A DNA stretch of 64,000 nucleotides from CAZQQU01 sp964595625 (lineage in GTDB: Bacteria > Bacteroidota > Bacteroidia > Flavobacteriales > Flavobacteriaceae): assembly GCA_964595625.1 (NCBI GenBank), contig CAZQQU010000004.1, forward strand, positions 118,588 to 182,587, in the 5' to 3' direction. The notes below the pieces were generated by a model. The model ran no database searches and was not told the origin of the DNA. It saw only the letters and a list, made by a program, of their open reading frames with translations. The number at the start of each line of letters is the position of its first letter. Position 1 is the first letter of the stretch. Shown here piece by piece: positions 34,301 through 40,758 of this stretch. The translations under genes were made by a program, and so were the position numbers.

Positions 34301-35065
34301 ATCTAAGCCGATATCGTAAGTATATCCTACCCCATCATCCGAAATACCTAAAGCAATAGCAAAGGTTCCGGGGATCCCATGGTCACCTACTAAAGTAAGC
34401 GAAGAAACTGAGGGATCAACGGTATACACAGAAGTACCTGTAATTGCATAAAGAGTTCCGTCTACGGGATTAAAAGCCATCCCGTTTACTTCAAGAATTC
34501 CCGTGTTACCTAGGTTAGTGTACACCCCGGTATCAACATTTACTTGGTATAAAAAACCATCAATATCCATGGCATACCCCACAGATGGGTTGGCTGGATC
34601 GATGGCACCCGCTCCTTCAAATCCGGCAGTACCCGAACCACCACTAAGTGGAGTAAAGGTTCCCGCTGGAGCCAAGTGGTTAAAACTACCAAAACTAGGT
34701 ATCGCATTATTGATACCATAGGCATTGTTGTCGCTTCTGACTTCATACACTGGGTGTACGTTAAAACCGCGGGCTTGTTGAAAATGAGCTCTTAATTGTT
34801 GAATTTCAGAAGTAGTAAAAAACTCTGTAACATTTTCTACCTGAGTTCCTAAACTTTCTACTCGGGCAAGTAATTCATCAATAGCAGCATTGGATTGGTT
34901 GGACTGTGAATTACCAACTTTATTCTCCATTTGCGAATCAAGTACCGCAACAGATTTAGTTGAATTCACTTTTTGATTACTAATCGCTGTTTTAGAAACA
35001 GTTTGTGACTGCCCTGTCCACAGAGCAAAGAACACAAGAAACAAGAAAACAGTAATTCTCTTCAT
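31337..35065 (-). CDS. Modular T9SS-secreted protein C (propeller, three S modules, E and G modules)
   Basis: 1242 residues. Signal peptide about 1-20; a propiece with NVTEFFTTSEIQQLRAHF; a propeller-like or DUF4394-like domain at 112-338, related to that of protein B but diverged. Then three S modules: S1 344-492 (diverged), S2 497-645 and S3 650-798 (identical to each other); an E module 803-975; a G module 982-1158 (diverged from A and B); a type A T9SS sorting domain from about 1168, ending YQVIKK. Each S module starts DCSSPTVDI and ends FRHYGCE before its glycine run. It is the first gene of the cluster in the direction of transcription. A -7-like TACATTTA lies near 35092-35099. Function unknown; binding or adhesion is inferred. 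Confidence 0.9.
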   Translation of the reverse strand: MKRITVFLFLVFFALWTGQSQTVSKTAISNQKVNSTKSVAVLDSQMENKVGNSQSNQSNAAIDELLARVESLGTQVENVTEFFTTSEIQQLRAHFQQARGFNVHPVYEVRSDNNAYGINNAIPSFGSFNHLAPAGTFTPLSGGSGTAGFEGAGAIDPANPSVGYAMDIDGFLYQVNVDTGVYTNLGNTGILEVNGMAFNPVDGTLYAITGTSVYTVDPSVSSLTLVGDHGIPGTFAIALGISDDGVGYTYDIGLDQLFSINLSTGVATLIGNIGFDANFGQGMDWDAATGTMYMAAFNLTSFNTEIRSVNLTTGATTLIGYIDTVNLVQMGWVSFVGSSGGGGGDCSSPTVDINQDQENTCMATISQQGIAQSFTAESPMSAGAGLKFNGPVSGGQVLEIYLYDELPTNGGVVLASGSTTTAGGETWVDVFWTTATSTAVGDMYYLVVEGTVTTCISGTSFDSYAGGHLYANAGYTPFPNYDYTFRHYGCEGGGGGGDCSSPTVDIDQDESNTCMATISQQGIAQSFTAESDTSAGAGFMFTTTVAAGQTLEVGLWDNLPNAGGVLLTSGSVTTPGGDAWVDVFWDTPASTTIGDMYYLVVEGTVLECMAGTTYDSYPGGHLYANAGYGPFPDWDYTFRHYGCEGGGGGGDCSSPTVDIDQDESNTCMATISQQGIAQSFTAESDTSAGAGFMFTTTVAAGQTLEVGLWDNLPNAGGVLLTSGSVTTPGGDAWVDVFWDTPASTTIGDMYYLVVEGTVLECMAGTTYDSYPGGHLYANAGYGPFPDWDYTFRHYGCEGGGGGGGDECTFETLSNGVEDGTPNSLYGTANDFIVPADETFMMEQVVVPILTSPGTTILYADLTYFDNSASNLPGATLGSENGITPTSQDIIGSAFGFDVREVVLDITPFTFEAGATDTNFWVQIHTPNSSGSATYWESNNSGPILGYPTAGFDGATWSYAWGANYDGVFQYNGDCSGSGGGGGPVGDCDEENARIGAVLDGLNCSIGGGFKVANDITVPADFDFHLEQIRANILSVGDITEVNVVYYDNSTSSLPGTQIASEMGVVPTSQTVVGSAFGYDVIEITLDVPTYIFAGQMGSTTTYWIGLEVSNVSSSTSIFWEVTNENSVGYATAFNNGGWSIWDPSADGVYLWGGNCEPVIVNSEEAPFIGFSYYPNPASDVIYLQADQIIDSVGLYNVLGQQVLSQSVKAQSSQLDVSGLAAGTYLMSVESEGTLHTYQVIKK
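32668..33609 (-). repeat. Perfect 459-bp tandem repeat encoding S modules
   Basis: Bases 32668-33150 reappear at 33127-33609, a shift of 459 bases (153 codons), without visible change. The duplicated unit is one S module with its linker. A third, older S module follows at 33590-34035 in the same register but is strongly diverged. Confidence 0.9.
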
Positions 35066-35376
35066 AGTTAAAATAAATTTGGAGTTATTGAGGTAAATGT
35101 ATGTATTAAAACTTTCAAAAACACCCTATCCATAACACTTTAAGAGTTTTAATAAACAACTAACAATAAAAGTCAACCCAACTGTCTTTTGCATTATTTT
35201 ATAGATTTTATTATTAAAACATTAAAGTATTAACCATAAAAAAAACCACCCTCGGTGGTTTGAGTATCCAACCGGTAGTGGAATTTTATTTTATTACAGT
35301 AAAAGCAGCTGAAAAGTTAAAATTCTCTTTAATTTTTTTAATTTAAAAACATAGTAAGACGGTATTAGATTAGCTA
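35066..35376. other. Gap between gene C and fabI (311 bases)
   Basis: Contains the likely promoter of gene C at its left end and the fabI terminator (35242-35260) near its middle. The rest is AT-rich and shows nothing further. Confidence 0.6.
35242..35260 (-). terminator. Rho-independent terminator after fabI
   Basis: Minus strand: AAACCACC, loop GAG, GGTGGTTT, then a run of T (plus-strand A run 35238-35245). It lies about 115 bases beyond the fabI stop. Confidence 0.75.
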
Positions 35377-36192
35377 CTATTCTTCCATAAATTTTTGCAT
35401 AATGGCTTCACTAATACCCATATTAGAAAAACCTCCGTCATGATACAAATTTTGTAAGGAAACTTTTTTGGTTAAATCACTGAATAAGGTGACAATATAA
35501 TTAGCACAATCTAACGCTGTAGCATTGCCTAAAGGAGACATTTTATCGGCATAAGCAATAAACCCATCAAAACCTTTTACACCTTGGCCTGCCGTAGTAG
35601 GTGTCGGTGATTGCGAAATGGTATTTACCCGTACTTTTTTATCCCTTCCAAAGAAATATCCAAAACTCCGTGCTACCGATTCCAAATAGGCTTTGTTATC
35701 TGCCATATCGTTATAATCAGGAAAAACGCGTTGCGCCGCCATATAGGTAAGAGCCACTATACTCCCCCACTGGTTCATAGCATCGTTTTGATAAAGACTT
35801 TGCATAACCTTGTGAAAGGAAACTGCGGAAACATCCCAACCCTTCTGAGTAAAATCGTAATTTTGCTGGGTGTAGTGATTGCCCTTTCTAACATTGACAG
35901 ACATACCTATAGAGTGAAGTACAAAATCTAACTTTCCTCCTAAAATTTCAACAGATTGAGTAACTAATTGATTTAAATCCTCTACTTGGGTTGCATCTGC
36001 TGGAATTATTTCAGATTGGGTTTTCTCTGCCAATTCTTTAATTCTGCCCATGCGCATCGCAATAGGCGCATTCGTTAACACAAATCGCCCCCCTTCCTCA
36101 TAAATTCTTTCGGCAGTTTTCCAAGCAATTGAATTCTCGTCCAATGCTCCAAAAATAATTCCTTTTTTTCCTTGAAGTAAGTTATATGTCAT
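35377..36192 (-). CDS. fabI: Enoyl-[acyl-carrier-protein] reductase (NADH)
   Basis: Last reduction of each fatty acid elongation round, trans-2-enoyl-ACP to acyl-ACP, cytosolic. 271 residues of the atypical short-chain dehydrogenase family: N-terminal GKKGIIFGALDENSIAWKTA in place of the usual glycine motif, DFVLHSIGMS in the middle, and the catalytic Y-x6-K as YNDMADNK (about residues 160-167). PTPTTAGQGVKGFDGF is the substrate loop. It is a little longer than E. coli FabI (262). A perfect -7 box lies inside the end of recN, so fabI can be transcribed on its own. The related reaction could also be done by FabK-type flavoproteins; the gene at 50062 belongs to that superfamily but looks like a nitronate monooxygenase. 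Confidence 0.93.
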   Translation of the reverse strand: MTYNLLQGKKGIIFGALDENSIAWKTAERIYEEGGRFVLTNAPIAMRMGRIKELAEKTQSEIIPADATQVEDLNQLVTQSVEILGGKLDFVLHSIGMSVNVRKGNHYTQQNYDFTQKGWDVSAVSFHKVMQSLYQNDAMNQWGSIVALTYMAAQRVFPDYNDMADNKAYLESVARSFGYFFGRDKKVRVNTISQSPTPTTAGQGVKGFDGFIAYADKMSPLGNATALDCANYIVTLFSDLTKKVSLQNLYHDGGFSNMGISEAIMQKFMEE

Positions 36193-36238
36193 GTCTATCT
36201 ATTTTTTGAGTTACTTGAAATCTATATAAAGATGCAAT

Positions 36239-36246
36239 CAAAAGTA
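36239..36246 (-). promoter_or_regulatory. -7 promoter box of fabI
   Basis: Minus strand TACTTTTG, a perfect TAnnTTTG, 46 bases before the fabI ATG and just beyond the recN stop at 36252. No clear -33 box. Confidence 0.45.
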
Positions 36247-36251
36247 CTAAT

Positions 36252-37901
36252 TTAATTTAATAGTTCTCTTGCGTGTGCCCAAGCCGAAGCCGATTTTTTT
36301 TCGCCCCCCAACATAGAAGCCAATTCTTCAAGGCGTTGTTCGTGATTTAAAAAAGTTATTTGCGTTTGCGTAACCTCCTCAACATCTTGCTTGTACACTT
36401 TAATATGATGATGCCCCTTAGCCGCCACCTGAGGTAAGTGTGTTATACAAAAGACTTGCATTTTTTGACTCATTTGTAAAAACATCTCCGCCATCTTCTG
36501 AGCGGTTTCTCCCGATACACCGGTATCTATTTCATCAAATATAATACTGGGAAGTCGCGTATATTGAGCCAAAATATACTTAAAGACAAGAACCACACGA
36601 CTGAGTTCCCCACCAGAGGCAATATTTTTTAATTCTCCAGGTTCACTGCCTTTATTGGCTGAAAATAAAATCTGAAGTTTATCCGTTCCGTAGGGGGTAT
36701 AATCAGTTCCGGGTTGAACCAATATTTGAATACGAGCATTGGGCAATCCCAAGGATGCTAATAAGTCTTCCGCTTGTTGGGCAACTTGCGGTGCTATCTT
36801 CATTCGTTGGTTATGCAAGGCTTGAGCCATTTGCTGCAAATCACCCTCTAAATTCTGTAGATCGCTTTGCATTTGCTCCATTTTTTGATCGATCTCATCC
36901 GCATCATACACTTGCTGTTCTAAGGATTTTTGAAGAGTTAATAAATCCTCTACCGTGGCTACCGAATGCTTGGTGAGTAAGTGATGTATCAATTGTAAAC
37001 GTTGGTTTACGGCTTCCAAACAATCGGGTTGGGCCTCTATTTGTTGAGAAAAGTTTTCAATTTCGTGGTAAATATCTTCATATTCTATAACCACACTTTG
37101 CATTCTTTCAAAAAGAGAATTAAAAAGACTCGATTGGTCTTTGAGTCGGTTAAGTCGTTGTTGCACTTCTCGTAAAGTAGTGGTAATCCCAATAGATTCA
37201 GCATCGCTCAACTGTATAATTTCGGAAAGTTTTTCTTGAATAGACTCTACATTTTGTAAAGTTTCCAATTCGGTTTCTAATTGTTCTAACTCTCCCGGCA
37301 CCAACTGGGCGTCCTGCAATTCATCTAATAAAAAACGATGATAATCCGATTGTTTGGCGATTTCCTTTTTGGCTATCGCTAAGGCCTCCCACTTTCTTTG
37401 TAAGTCGCTATAGGCAGAAAATTTCTTTTGATAGTCGGTTATTACCTTGTCTAGAGCAGCCGGAACATCGACCAACGAAAACATAAACCCCTCCTCCCAC
37501 TGGATGGATTGATGCTGGGTGTGTATGTCTAGTAGGTGATAACTTAGCTCTTCGAGCGTTTGCAAGGTCGTAGGACTGTCGTTGATAAAAGCTCGTGATT
37601 TCCCGGAAGGGAGAATTTCTCTTCGCAAAATTGTAGGCTCTTCGTAGTCGATGTCTAAACTTTCAAAAACGGGTTGTAAACCGTGCCCTTCTATTGAAAA
37701 CTCTGCTTCAACCACACATTTAAGTCCTTTGTTTTTTACACTGTTTAAATCAGCTCGTTTGCCTAATGCTAAAGAAAGTGCGTCTAATAAAATAGACTTA
37801 CCGGAGCCGGTTTCACCGGTAATTACAGTAAAACCACTCTCAAAGTTGGCGGTAATATCTTGGATGAGGGCGTAATTTTTAATAGTAAGCCGAGTGATCA
37901 A
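36252..37901 (-). CDS. recN: DNA repair protein RecN
   Basis: An SMC-like ATPase that acts early in repair of double-strand breaks with RecA. 549 residues, normal length. Walker A GETGSGKS is at 29-36. A long coiled-coil middle section spans about 150-370. The C-terminal head has LASGGELSR (ABC signature) and Walker B SIIFDEIDTGVSGETA. The start is a TTG at 37901: its product MITRLTIKNYALI matches the usual RecN N-terminus, and there is no ATG in frame upstream. A -7-like TATCTTTA lies on the minus strand at 37924-37931. Confidence 0.94.
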   Translation of the reverse strand: MITRLTIKNYALIQDITANFESGFTVITGETGSGKSILLDALSLALGKRADLNSVKNKGLKCVVEAEFSIEGHGLQPVFESLDIDYEEPTILRREILPSGKSRAFINDSPTTLQTLEELSYHLLDIHTQHQSIQWEEGFMFSLVDVPAALDKVITDYQKKFSAYSDLQRKWEALAIAKKEIAKQSDYHRFLLDELQDAQLVPGELEQLETELETLQNVESIQEKLSEIIQLSDAESIGITTTLREVQQRLNRLKDQSSLFNSLFERMQSVVIEYEDIYHEIENFSQQIEAQPDCLEAVNQRLQLIHHLLTKHSVATVEDLLTLQKSLEQQVYDADEIDQKMEQMQSDLQNLEGDLQQMAQALHNQRMKIAPQVAQQAEDLLASLGLPNARIQILVQPGTDYTPYGTDKLQILFSANKGSEPGELKNIASGGELSRVVLVFKYILAQYTRLPSIIFDEIDTGVSGETAQKMAEMFLQMSQKMQVFCITHLPQVAAKGHHHIKVYKQDVEEVTQTQITFLNHEQRLEELASMLGGEKKSASAWAHARELLN

Positions 37902-37967
37902 AGTAGCATTGATTTTAATTGCATAAAGATAAGCGAGTCTACAAAAATATACAACCCTCTACCTGAT

Positions 37968-38780
37968 TTACATGGGTCTATATTCGGGTTTTTCGAGTTT
38001 ATTTTTAAGTGCTTCGTGGTGTTCAAGCAACCGATCCATTTTAGCTTGTAGTTCTTCCATTTGAGCTTCTAGGGCTTCGTTATTATCACTAACCATAGCA
38101 TCTACAAATACAGAATTAACCAAAGACAAACCTATAATACCTCCCGAAATAACCACAAAAATAAAATACAAGTAGGTAAAGAATGTAGCGGTAGGTGAAA
38201 ACACCTCAGATACTTGTTCGGGTATTTCAAACCAACCTTCGATGGTAAAAATTTTAAAAGTGGAATACAGTGAAATCAACGGATTTCCGAAACTTTCCGG
38301 AGCACTTTCTTTAAAGAGATAAAAAGAAAAAAGACCGATAATAAAAATATATACCGTAAAAGCTATCAATACAAAAATAGAAGCTTTTAATGCCCGTTGA
38401 ATGCCTTTAAACAAATGTTCGATACCGGGAACAAATTTTAAAAAACGTAAGGCTTTAAAAATACGGGTAACTCTGAAAATAAGTAGAAAACTGTATTCTT
38501 GGATGGGAACATCAAAAATAAAAACCAAGAGTGCGGGTAATGAAATGACCACCAATAGAAAATCAAATTTATTCCAGTGGGAATCAAAATATCGCTTGCC
38601 ATACACCGATAATTTAATGACCATTTCAACCACAAACAAAGCGGTGATACAGCTATCGGCCACATTGAGAATTTGGTATCTGTTTTCTGGAAGATCAAAT
38701 CCGAGTACAAAAACCAGTAGGGCATTGATAAGGATAAGCGCTATTATAAAACGCTCTTCCAAAAAAAGTTTTTTAATCAT
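37968..38780 (-). CDS. Voltage-gated ion channel, bacterial sodium channel (NavBac) type
   Basis: 270 residues with the six-helix plan of a single-domain voltage-gated channel. S4 is clear: Arg103, Arg106, Lys109, Arg112 and Lys115 at every third position. Pore helices lie at about 136-158 and 196-228. The pore loop reads FTIEGWFE (178-185), which lines up with the TLESW selectivity filter of NaChBac and NavAb and keeps the key glutamate, but has Gly where those have Ser. A C-terminal coiled coil (about 232-264) fits the tetramer bundle of that family. Sodium selectivity is inferred; the Ser to Gly change may alter it. The start codon lies 29 bases after the stop of the upstream iron-sulfur gene. 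Confidence 0.85.
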   Translation of the reverse strand: MIKKLFLEERFIIALILINALLVFVLGFDLPENRYQILNVADSCITALFVVEMVIKLSVYGKRYFDSHWNKFDFLLVVISLPALLVFIFDVPIQEYSFLLIFRVTRIFKALRFLKFVPGIEHLFKGIQRALKASIFVLIAFTVYIFIIGLFSFYLFKESAPESFGNPLISLYSTFKIFTIEGWFEIPEQVSEVFSPTATFFTYLYFIFVVISGGIIGLSLVNSVFVDAMVSDNNEALEAQMEELQAKMDRLLEHHEALKNKLEKPEYRPM

Positions 38781-38809
38781 ACGGCAGATTGAGTTAGAAA
38801 TATACAGCG

Positions 38810-39589
38810 TTATAAATCTTCTGCGGCGGCAATCATTTCGGCAATATCTAAAACTTGTATATCATTTTCTTTGTGCTTGGCTTTGATACCATCGGTAAGC
38901 ATGGTATTGCAAAACGGACATCCCGCAGCTATCATTTCGGGATGGGTTTGGATAGCTTCTTCGGCGCGCTCGATATTGATATCTTTATCACCTTTTTCGG
39001 GTTCTTTAAACATTTGAGCACCACCAGCACCACAGCACAAACCACGTGTTTTACAACGCTTCATTTCAATAAGCTCGACTTCCAATTTTTGAAGTAATTC
39101 TCGAGGGGCTTCGTATTCGTTATTAGCTCGTCCCAAATAACACGGGTCGTGAAATGTAATTCGTTTACCTTTAAATTTTCCCCCTTCTACTTTAAGTCGG
39201 CCCTCTGTCAAAAGTGATTTTAAAAATTGGGTGTGATGAACTACCTCATAATGCCCTCCTAAATCGGGGTATTCGTTTTTGAGGGTATTGAAGCAATGCG
39301 GACAAGCGGTGACTATTTTTTTTATACCATAGCCGTTGAGAACTTGTATATTGGTCATGGCTTGCATTTGAAATAAGAATTCGTTACCGGCTCTTTTAGC
39401 AGGATCGCCCGTACAACTTTCTTCGGTGCCTAACACGGCAAACTCCACTCCTATTTGGTTGAGAATTTTGACAAAGGCTTTGGTAATTTTTTTGGCCCGG
39501 TCATCAAAACTCCCGGCACAGCCCACCCAAAACAACACTTCAGGTTGTTTCCCCTGAGCCATATATTCTGCCATAGTGGGTACATTCAT
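38810..39589 (-). CDS. Cysteine-rich (CCG) iron-sulfur oxidoreductase subunit, HdrB/HdrD-like
   Basis: 259 residues with two CCG domains. Domain 1: GCAGSFDD, ESCTGDPA, ACPHCFNTL. Domain 2: HDPCYLGR, GLCCGAGGAQMF, GCPFCNTML. In heterodisulfide reductase, LldE and related proteins such domains bind a special 4Fe-4S cluster and act on disulfides or pass on electrons. Domain 1 has Cys-Thr in place of the usual Cys-Cys. In many proteins these domains are fused to a 4Fe-4S dicluster membrane protein; here that partner is a separate gene at 40759, two genes upstream. Electron donor and acceptor are unknown. Confidence 0.85.
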   Translation of the reverse strand: MNVPTMAEYMAQGKQPEVLFWVGCAGSFDDRAKKITKAFVKILNQIGVEFAVLGTEESCTGDPAKRAGNEFLFQMQAMTNIQVLNGYGIKKIVTACPHCFNTLKNEYPDLGGHYEVVHHTQFLKSLLTEGRLKVEGGKFKGKRITFHDPCYLGRANNEYEAPRELLQKLEVELIEMKRCKTRGLCCGAGGAQMFKEPEKGDKDINIERAEEAIQTHPEMIAAGCPFCNTMLTDGIKAKHKENDIQVLDIAEMIAAAEDL

Positions 39590-39613
39590 AGTCGTTGGAA
39601 TTATTAATTAATT

Positions 39614-40258
39614 TTATTCTTTTAAAAATACTTCGTTATAATATTCTAGTATCTTGGGATAAATATCTTGTGGATAAATAATATCGTTTAAGAAATTCGT
39701 TTCATCAAAGGTAAGATATTTCCAGCTCTGATTTGTAAGTTCGTCTTTGATAGCAACCATCAAACTTCGCATTTGGATATATACGATATGCTCTCCTTCA
39801 AACGTTACCACAAAATTGTCGGGTAAAAGAGATACAAGTATTTCTCTAAAAGTCTCATCCATGACGACCTGCATTTGGGTCATTTTTAGCTTGAGAGGGT
39901 ACTTCAGAAATGCATACGATCGAAGAGTGTCTATATCACTGGTATAAATCTCGGATATATCAAATTTCATAGCTTCTAAATCCACTATTTCAATACTTAC
40001 ATCATCATCTCCGGTAAAGGCTTCAGTGATTTCTTTTAATACAGACTCCCGGTCAACCACCTTAAAAATCGTGGGATAGGATTGATCTACAAAAAAACCA
40101 TAATCTTCGATTTCATAAGCCTGAAGTAGCAATTGGGTATCTTGACTGATTTTTTCAAAATCACCCTGCGCCCCTACCACGGAAAACGAAATAACCACCA
40201 ACCAAAAAATCATGAGTTTTTGAAAACTGTTGTATTTGATGTGTGTAAAATTTTTCAT
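39614..40258 (-). CDS. Hypothetical exported protein
   Basis: 214 residues that I do not recognise. A hydrophobic segment at about 14-30 (FQKLMIFWLVVISFSVVGAQG) is a likely signal peptide; a start at Met16 would place it at the very N-terminus, so the annotated start may be too early. The mature part is acidic and mixed alpha/beta, with no cysteines, known motif or sorting domain. It lies between the HAD-like gene and the CCG iron-sulfur gene, with gaps of 51 and 24 bases, and is probably in the same transcription unit. Confidence 0.6.
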   Translation of the reverse strand: MKNFTHIKYNSFQKLMIFWLVVISFSVVGAQGDFEKISQDTQLLLQAYEIEDYGFFVDQSYPTIFKVVDRESVLKEITEAFTGDDDVSIEIVDLEAMKFDISEIYTSDIDTLRSYAFLKYPLKLKMTQMQVVMDETFREILVSLLPDNFVVTFEGEHIVYIQMRSLMVAIKDELTNQSWKYLTFDETNFLNDIIYPQDIYPKILEYYNEVFLKE

Positions 40259-40309
40259 GGTATTTTATGTAGATCCTGGTAATTCCCTACAATTCTAAAA
40301 CGTATACAG

Positions 40310-40723
40310 TCACTCCTTAAAAACCTGTATTGTTACTTCTTTCTCTACCAAATCAGTAAATTTTCCGCTATAGCGAGTAGCTTTAACAATGTGATTATCC
40401 ACCCAATGATAATTTCCACCCCGGTGTTTGCCCATTAATAAACTGTGGTATTTAAATCCGTTGCGTGCTAACCATTTCTCGGTTACTTCGCGATGGGCTT
40501 CAGTACGTGATGTAAAAAAACATATCAAATGACCTTGATCATACCAACGGTTTAGGGTCTCTAAGGCATCTGGAAAAAGCTGAGCTGTAGCCATTTGTTC
40601 TGGCTCTTCATTGGGTATATCTTCACAAATAGTACCGACTATATCGATTAAGTAATTTTTTACACCGGGAGGTAAAACCGGACTTACAGGTTGGCCATTT
40701 TCTATTTTGGGTTGCAATTTCAT
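40310..40723 (-). CDS. HAD-like hydrolase family protein with altered motif I
   Basis: 137 residues. The HAD pattern is recognisable: motif I as YLIDIVGTI (about 24-32), motif II as CFFTSRTEAHRE (about 68-79), and a final basic/acidic block with GKHRGGNYHWVDNH (98-111). The first aspartate of motif I is kept, but the second position of the DxD pair is Val, so the general acid/base of phosphatases is missing. From memory, relatives in Bacteroidota are often listed as phosphoheptose isomerase; I see no support for that in the sequence. It lies 35 bases behind the membrane iron-sulfur gene. Confidence 0.65.
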   Translation of the reverse strand: MKLQPKIENGQPVSPVLPPGVKNYLIDIVGTICEDIPNEEPEQMATAQLFPDALETLNRWYDQGHLICFFTSRTEAHREVTEKWLARNGFKYHSLLMGKHRGGNYHWVDNHIVKATRYSGKFTDLVEKEVTIQVFKE

Positions 40724-40758
40724 CTTTCAAACATCTTTTAGTCCTGTATAGAGATTTG

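Noticed and set aside
22797..35065. Repeated CCN-rich stretches that could suggest a CRISPR-like or simple repeat array
   Set aside because: They are the glycine linker codons of the modular proteins; spacing is irregular and all lie in frame inside long genes.
36252..37901. recN next to the recombining gene cluster as a dedicated recombination factor
   Set aside because: RecN is a general repair protein found in almost all bacteria; closeness is probably chance.
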